From Puniceicoccaceae bacterium (GTDB lineage Bacteria; Verrucomicrobiota; Verrucomicrobiia; Opitutales; Coraliomargaritaceae), in NCBI GenBank assembly GCA_011522825.1, contig WTIG01000142.1, forward strand, positions 3,114 through 13,760: a stretch of DNA of 10,647 bases. Reading direction: 5' to 3'. Made by a program: the position numbers and the translations under genes. How positions within the stretch are numbered: the stretch's first letter is position 1; every line of letters begins with the position of its first letter. A model generated the notes under the pieces. The model saw only the letters and a program-made list of their open reading frames with translations. It was not told the origin of the DNA and ran no database searches. Below are positions 7,150 to 10,647 of the stretch, one piece after another.

Positions 7150-7881
7150 ATGAATCCACTTGAACCAGAGAGAGTCCAAAAAATAATAGCCAATGCTGGA
7201 ATTTGCTCAAGAAGAGAGGCTGAAAAGCTGATTGAGGCAGGAAAAGTAAGGGTAAACGGAAAAACAATAGAACTAGGCACCAAAGCACTGACAACTGATG
7301 CTATTTTTGTTAATAATAAGCCAATACTTAAAGCTAAAGAAGAGCCGATAACTTTAATCTTAAACAAACCAAAAGGTATTATTTGCAGTAATAGCGACCC
7401 ATTTGCGACTCAAACCGTATTCGACCTACTCCCGTCTGATTTACAAAAGAAGCGTTTATTTTGCGCGGGCCGTCTAGATAAAGACAGTGAAGGTATGCTC
7501 GTAATCACAAATGACGGGGCATTAGCCAACCAACTCACCCACCCTTCAGCTAATATCATTAAGCGATACCGAGTCACTTTAAACAAAGATCTTAAGCCTA
7601 ATGACATCCCAAAACTTCTTGAAGGCATTGAATTTGAAGGAGATTTTTTAAAAGCCGATAAAATTATTCCTGCCCCAACTGATAAAGAAGGTGATCGAAG
7701 AAAACTAGAAGTGCACCTTTCTCATGGAAAAAAAAGAGAGATTCGACGCCTATTTGAAGCTCACCGTTATTATGTAAAAAAATTGGTTCGAATCCAAATC
7801 GGCAAAATACAACTCAAGAACATAGCCAAAGGTGGCATAAAAATATTAAGCAAAAAAGACATTGAACGCTTGCTAGGATAA
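7150..7881 (+). CDS. rRNA pseudouridine synthase, RsuA/RluB/RluE/RluF family
   Basis: Isomerises a specific uridine in ribosomal RNA. The 243-residue protein begins with an S4 RNA-binding domain (residues about 4-50: RVQKIIANAGICSRREAEKL, then VRVNG). The catalytic domain follows, starting at LNKPKGIICS and carrying the family signature AGRLDKDSEG with catalytic D110. The late motif KKREIRRLFEA and the final GKIQLKNIAKG strand are those of the RsuA/RluB branch rather than RluA or TruB. RluB (23S rRNA near position 2605) is the common label for proteins of this type, but RsuA or RluF specificity cannot be excluded by eye. The ATG at 7150 lies just before the S4 domain; no Shine-Dalgarno sequence is seen. 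It is the first gene of a plus-strand group, 28 bases before folD. Confidence 0.93.
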   Translation: MNPLEPERVQKIIANAGICSRREAEKLIEAGKVRVNGKTIELGTKALTTDAIFVNNKPILKAKEEPITLILNKPKGIICSNSDPFATQTVFDLLPSDLQKKRLFCAGRLDKDSEGMLVITNDGALANQLTHPSANIIKRYRVTLNKDLKPNDIPKLLEGIEFEGDFLKADKIIPAPTDKEGDRRKLEVHLSHGKKREIRRLFEAHRYYVKKLVRIQIGKIQLKNIAKGGIKILSKKDIERLLG

Positions 7882-7909
7882 GCAAGATCACAAAAATAAT
7901 ACGGATATT

Positions 7910-8782
7910 ATGAAGATCATCGACGGAAACCAAATAGCTAAAGATATAATTGAAGATTTAAAAGACGAAGTCAGCCGACTGACGCATGGAATACCAACTG
8001 TAGCCTTTATTCGAGTTGGAGAAGACCCTGCATCCGTATCCTATGTTCGAAAGAAACAAAAAACAGCAGAAGCCATTGGTATACAAGCTGAACTGACTGT
8101 TTTGCCGGAATCTATCACCCAAAAAGAACTTTTTGCGGTCATCGAGACCTACAACAAGGATGATTCTGTAAATGGAATTTTGATTCAGGCTCCCCTTCCT
8201 AAGCACATTAATGAAACCGAAACCTTTAACCAAGTGGACCCGAGAAAAGATGTGGATGGATTTCATACATTGAATATTGGAAAACTTTGCCAAGAAGATG
8301 CTTCTGGCTTCGTTGCCTGCACTCCTGCAGGTATCGTAGAATTAATTGAGCGAAGCCAAATTGAAACCGAAGGTAAACACGTTGTTGTACTGGGTCGCAG
8401 TCAAATTGTCGGTAAACCAGCAACACTATTGATGGTTCGTAAAGGAACCCCTGGCAATGCAACGGTTACAGTCTGTCATTCTCGTACGCAAAACCTTGCT
8501 GAGATCACACGACAAGCTGACATTCTGATTGCCGCCATTGGTAAAGCTCACTTCGTGACAAAGGAGATGGTTAAGCCAGGAGCTTCAATAATTGATGTGG
8601 GTATCAATCGGATACCTGATGCTTCAAAGAAATCTGGCACTCGCTTAGTTGGAGATGTTGATTTTGATGCTGTTTCTCCTTTATGCGAACATATCACTCC
8701 AGTCCCAGGCGGAGTTGGTCCTATGACTGTAGCTATGCTCATGCAAAATACACTCAAAGCATTTAAGGCAATGAATTCCTAA
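7910..8782 (+). CDS. folD: bifunctional methylenetetrahydrofolate dehydrogenase / methenyltetrahydrofolate cyclohydrolase
   Basis: Interconverts 5,10-methylene- and 10-formyl-tetrahydrofolate for purine and formyl-Met synthesis, using NADP in the cytoplasm. The length (290) is normal. Residues 45-58, YVRKKQKTAEAIGI, hold the catalytic lysine K49. Q93 is in ILIQAPLP, where most homologues read QLPLP. KDVDGFH follows at about 113-119, with D114 and D116. The Rossmann signature VVLGRSQIVGKPA and the C-terminal PVPGGVGPMTVAML are canonical. Between LLM and NATVTVCHS there is a small insertion (VRKGTPG), and the usual PCTP reads ACTP. The catalytic residues are all present, so I expect an active enzyme. 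It lies 28 bases after the pseudouridine synthase gene and 21 before the RDD gene, consistent with one transcript. Confidence 0.97.
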   Translation: MKIIDGNQIAKDIIEDLKDEVSRLTHGIPTVAFIRVGEDPASVSYVRKKQKTAEAIGIQAELTVLPESITQKELFAVIETYNKDDSVNGILIQAPLPKHINETETFNQVDPRKDVDGFHTLNIGKLCQEDASGFVACTPAGIVELIERSQIETEGKHVVVLGRSQIVGKPATLLMVRKGTPGNATVTVCHSRTQNLAEITRQADILIAAIGKAHFVTKEMVKPGASIIDVGINRIPDASKKSGTRLVGDVDFDAVSPLCEHITPVPGGVGPMTVAMLMQNTLKAFKAMNS

Positions 8783-8803
8783 TGTAGAGAATTCACTTTT
8801 AGT

Positions 8804-9442
8804 ATGCCAGAATTCGATCAAGACAGTCAGGAGCAAGAGGATAACAAAAAAGCGTTTGTCATCAGTTTGAACTCAGAAAATCTTCCTGAACCTTCGATAG
8901 CTTTCAGGGGACTTGCATTTCTTCTAGATTACATTCTTGTCGTCTTACTTGCGACTTTAATTATCCTTCAGGTCATTCTGCCTTTGAATCCATCATTTTC
9001 ATTAGAAGCACTCAACGAATGGCTAGATGCTTATTTGGCTTGGGCTGAATCAAATAGCGATACAGCTGCTCCGATTTTAAATGATTCTGCCCAGTCTATT
9101 CTCCTGCTGATAACAGAATCTTTTTCCATTATCTTCATTCTTTATTTTGTACTTTGCGATACCCTCTTTAAAGGTAGCTCGATAGGAAAAAAAATCTTTA
9201 ACCTTAAAACGATTACACTCACTCCAAGAAATTCGATTCCGATTTTTCATGCTGGAATAAGGGCTATTTCAAAAACCATTATCCTATTTTATTTTTTCCC
9301 TATCCTCTTCTTAGTCGCTGCACTAACAAAACGATTTCATAAGAGTAAGCAATGGGGGCATGATTTAATCAGCCAAACTAAAGTCATTGACGAATATAAA
9401 TTAAATCAAATGCTACTTAAGAAAGTAGAAGGATCACTATGA
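8804..9442 (+). CDS. RDD family membrane protein of unknown function
   Basis: A 212-residue inner-membrane protein. After a charged, acidic cytoplasmic N-terminus (residues 1-30) comes the family signature: R35 and D42 in AFRGLAFLLDYILV, leading into the first membrane segment (about 38-63). A second segment lies at about 100-125, followed by the cytoplasmic motif LFKGSSIGKKIFNLK typical of RDD domains. A third lies at about 163-185, followed by KQWGHDLISQTKVI, the usual WHD-type end. RDD proteins have no single role; some have been linked to ion transport, but nothing here indicates a substrate. It overlaps proC by four bases, so the two are probably co-translated, which need not mean a shared function. 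No Shine-Dalgarno sequence is visible before the ATG. Confidence 0.88.
   Translation: MPEFDQDSQEQEDNKKAFVISLNSENLPEPSIAFRGLAFLLDYILVVLLATLIILQVILPLNPSFSLEALNEWLDAYLAWAESNSDTAAPILNDSAQSILLLITESFSIIFILYFVLCDTLFKGSSIGKKIFNLKTITLTPRNSIPIFHAGIRAISKTIILFYFFPILFLVAALTKRFHKSKQWGHDLISQTKVIDEYKLNQMLLKKVEGSL
9427..9433 (+). promoter_or_regulatory. Shine-Dalgarno sequence of proC
   Basis: AGAAGGA lies five bases before the proC ATG, inside the end of the RDD gene. It is the only convincing ribosome binding site in the window; the other eight visible gene starts have none or a weak one. It fixes the proC start at the ATGA overlap. Confidence 0.6.
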
Positions 9443-10245
9443 AAAAGAAAATTGCATTCATTGGTGCAGGCAGAATGGCTACTGCAATCGTCAAAGGCTT
9501 AATTCAAAACAAAGTCTATGAAGCCGGTGAAATTGTTTGCATTGCAGGAAATGATGATACTGGAACTATTTTAGCCAATGAAAGTGGTATAACAGCAGCA
9601 GATTCGCTGCTTTCGTATATTTCAGAAGTTGAAACCATTGTTCTCGCCTGTAAGCCTCAACAATTAGAACAGATTGATTCCAGTATCTTAAAGGAAGGCT
9701 CACACATTACACTCATTTCAATTTTAGCAGGGACTCCGATAAACCGATTAAGTCAATCTTTCCCAGAAGTGAAAAACATTATCCGAAGTATGCCAAACAC
9801 ACCGGGTCAGATTGGATGTGGCTCTACTGCTTACGCAAGTTTGAACACACTGAAAACGGAAGAATTGGAACTAATAGAGGGCATTCTAAGTGCACTGGGT
9901 TCCGTACACCCAGTAGAGGAATCACAAATTGATGCGATTACCGCACTTTCTGGAAGTGGACCTGCCTATGTCTTTGAATTTATTTCCGCATTGATCAATG
10001 CAGGAATAGAAGCCGGCCTAGAAGCGGATTTGGCAAAAACCCTGGCTACAGAAACCGTCCTTGGCTCAGCAAAACTTCTAAAAGGAAGTGAATCTACTGC
10101 TGAAGAACTCAGAAATGCAGTCACTTCACCAGGCGGAACGACCGAAGCTGCACTCAATACTTTAAATGAAAAGGATTTTAGAGCATTGATTCAATCTGCA
10201 GTCTTGAGTGCAAAAAAACGCTCAGAAGAATTAGCCCAAAACTAA
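9439..10245 (+). CDS. proC: pyrroline-5-carboxylate reductase
   Basis: Catalyses the last step of proline synthesis, reduction of 1-pyrroline-5-carboxylate with NAD(P)H, in the cytoplasm. The 268-residue length is typical. IAFIGAGRMATAIVKGL (residues about 5-21) is the Rossmann nucleotide-binding motif. The mid-protein RSMPNTPGQIGCG and the C-terminal dimer and substrate-binding segment ALSGSGPAYVFEFI, followed by VTSPGGTTEAAL, are hallmark motifs of the family and all intact. The ATG at 9439 shares ATGA with the stop of the RDD gene and has an AGAAGGA site at the right distance. It is the last gene of the plus-strand group; its stop codon overlaps that of the convergent rdgB, leaving no room for a terminator between them. 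Confidence 0.97.
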   Translation: MKKKIAFIGAGRMATAIVKGLIQNKVYEAGEIVCIAGNDDTGTILANESGITAADSLLSYISEVETIVLACKPQQLEQIDSSILKEGSHITLISILAGTPINRLSQSFPEVKNIIRSMPNTPGQIGCGSTAYASLNTLKTEELELIEGILSALGSVHPVEESQIDAITALSGSGPAYVFEFISALINAGIEAGLEADLAKTLATETVLGSAKLLKGSESTAEELRNAVTSPGGTTEAALNTLNEKDFRALIQSAVLSAKKRSEELAQN

Positions 10246-10647
10246 AGCTTCTTTTTAAAGAACTGCTTACAAGCGATAACGGCTTTTGCCCTGTGACTCA
10301 ATTCAGATTTGATAGATTCACCTAATTCAGCGAAAGAGGATTCATATCCCTCTGGTAGGAAAATTGGGTCGTAGCCAAAACCAGATTCCCCTCTTGGTTT
10401 TCTGCCTATTTGTCCTTCGCAAGCACCTTCAAAATAATAAGTGCCACCATCCTTATCGATAAGGCACAATACGCATCGAAACCTTGCTTGTCTTTTTGAT
10501 TCTGAAATACCTTCTAAATTACTTAGCAATTTATCGACATTATCGGCATCAGTCGCTTCAGTTCCTGCATAACGAGCAGAATAAATACCGGGGGCTCCAT
10601 CGAGGCAATCGACTTCTAAGCCTGAATCATCTGCAATCACCCAATCC
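10242..10647 (-). CDS. rdgB: XTP/dITP diphosphatase, N-terminus outside the window
   Basis: Hydrolyses non-canonical purine nucleoside triphosphates (dITP, XTP) to monophosphates, keeping them out of DNA and RNA. About 134 C-terminal residues are visible of a usual 195-200; the frame is open to the right edge, so the missing start lies beyond it. The GTG at 10640 is an internal valine codon (DWVIADDSGLEVD), not a start. Family motifs seen are ADDSGLEVD with the catalytic aspartate, GAPGIYSARYAG, ESGFGYDPIFLP and the C-terminal ELSHRAKA. The last residues (QFFKKKL) are basic. The TAG stop overlaps the proC TAA. There is a possible functional link with polA in DNA maintenance, but the two genes are far apart and on opposite strands. 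Confidence 0.94.
   Translation of the reverse strand, partial: DWVIADDSGLEVDCLDGAPGIYSARYAGTEATDADNVDKLLSNLEGISESKRQARFRCVLCLIDKDGGTYYFEGACEGQIGRKPRGESGFGYDPIFLPEGYESSFAELGESIKSELSHRAKAVIACKQFFKKKL

Noticed and set aside
7083..7367. Minus-strand hydrophobic open frame opposite the start of the pseudouridine synthase gene
   Set aside because: It resembles a membrane protein only because lysine- and isoleucine-rich sequence reads hydrophobic on the other strand; it covers the conserved S4 domain and ends in the divergent promoter region.
7958..8462. Antisense open frames inside folD
   Set aside because: They lie wholly opposite a well-conserved gene, overlap each other and show no recognisable motif; their composition is that of a reverse-complement shadow.
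8773..8815. Three GAATTC palindromes within 43 bases around the folD-RDD junction
   Set aside because: Two are inside coding sequence, the spacing is irregular, and such a 6-mer is frequent in AT-rich DNA; I see no reason to call it a regulatory array.
10250..10263. TTCTTT-TT-AAAGAA inverted repeat as a terminator for proC
   Set aside because: The loop would be two bases, the stem has no G/C strength, and it is part of the rdgB coding end.

Overview
This is a compact, AT-rich bacterial chromosomal segment (roughly 40% G+C by eye) that is almost entirely protein-coding. It holds ten genes, one of them cut by the right edge. I see no tRNA, rRNA, CRISPR array, insertion sequence, phage gene or stretch over 300 bases without a gene. 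The best guess for the source is a Verrucomicrobiota member of the Opitutae type. That rests on the look of the FolD, PolA and ACP proteins, the near absence of Shine-Dalgarno sequences and the gene content; it is inference, not proof. A Bacteroidota or Lentisphaerota source is not excluded by eye.

Layout. (1) Bases 25-3140, plus strand: polA (full-length DNA polymerase I with intact 5' nuclease, proofreading and polymerase motifs), joined by a TAATG stop/start overlap to a very short RNase III-fold protein resembling Mini-III. (2) Bases 3130-7035, minus strand: fabG, acpP and fabF with 28-30 base gaps, followed after 53 bases by a membrane-anchored phospholipase D-like protein. Its stop codon lies just inside the end of the Mini-III-like gene on the other strand. 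(3) Bases 7036-7149: a divergent intergenic region with two overlapping inverted repeats and candidate promoter elements. (4) Bases 7150-10245, plus strand: a likely operon of an RsuA/RluB-family pseudouridine synthase, folD, an RDD-family membrane protein and proC; the last two overlap by four bases (ATGA). (5) From 10242 to the right edge, minus strand: the C-terminal two thirds of rdgB (XTP/dITP diphosphatase), whose stop codon overlaps that of proC.

How the genes work together. The content is housekeeping: DNA replication and repair (polA), nucleotide-pool sanitation (rdgB), RNA maturation (Mini-III-like protein, pseudouridine synthase), type II fatty acid synthesis (fabG-acpP-fabF, with a possible lipid-linked PLD protein), one-carbon metabolism (folD) and proline synthesis (proC). 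I did not find a new defence, mobile or biosynthetic system. The points most worth a second look are the strongly shortened Mini-III-like protein coupled to polA, a proline next to the active-site tyrosine of the polymerase O-helix, an ACP with an extended loop, the compound inverted repeat between the divergent operons, and the PLD protein with two HxK motifs lacking the usual aspartate.
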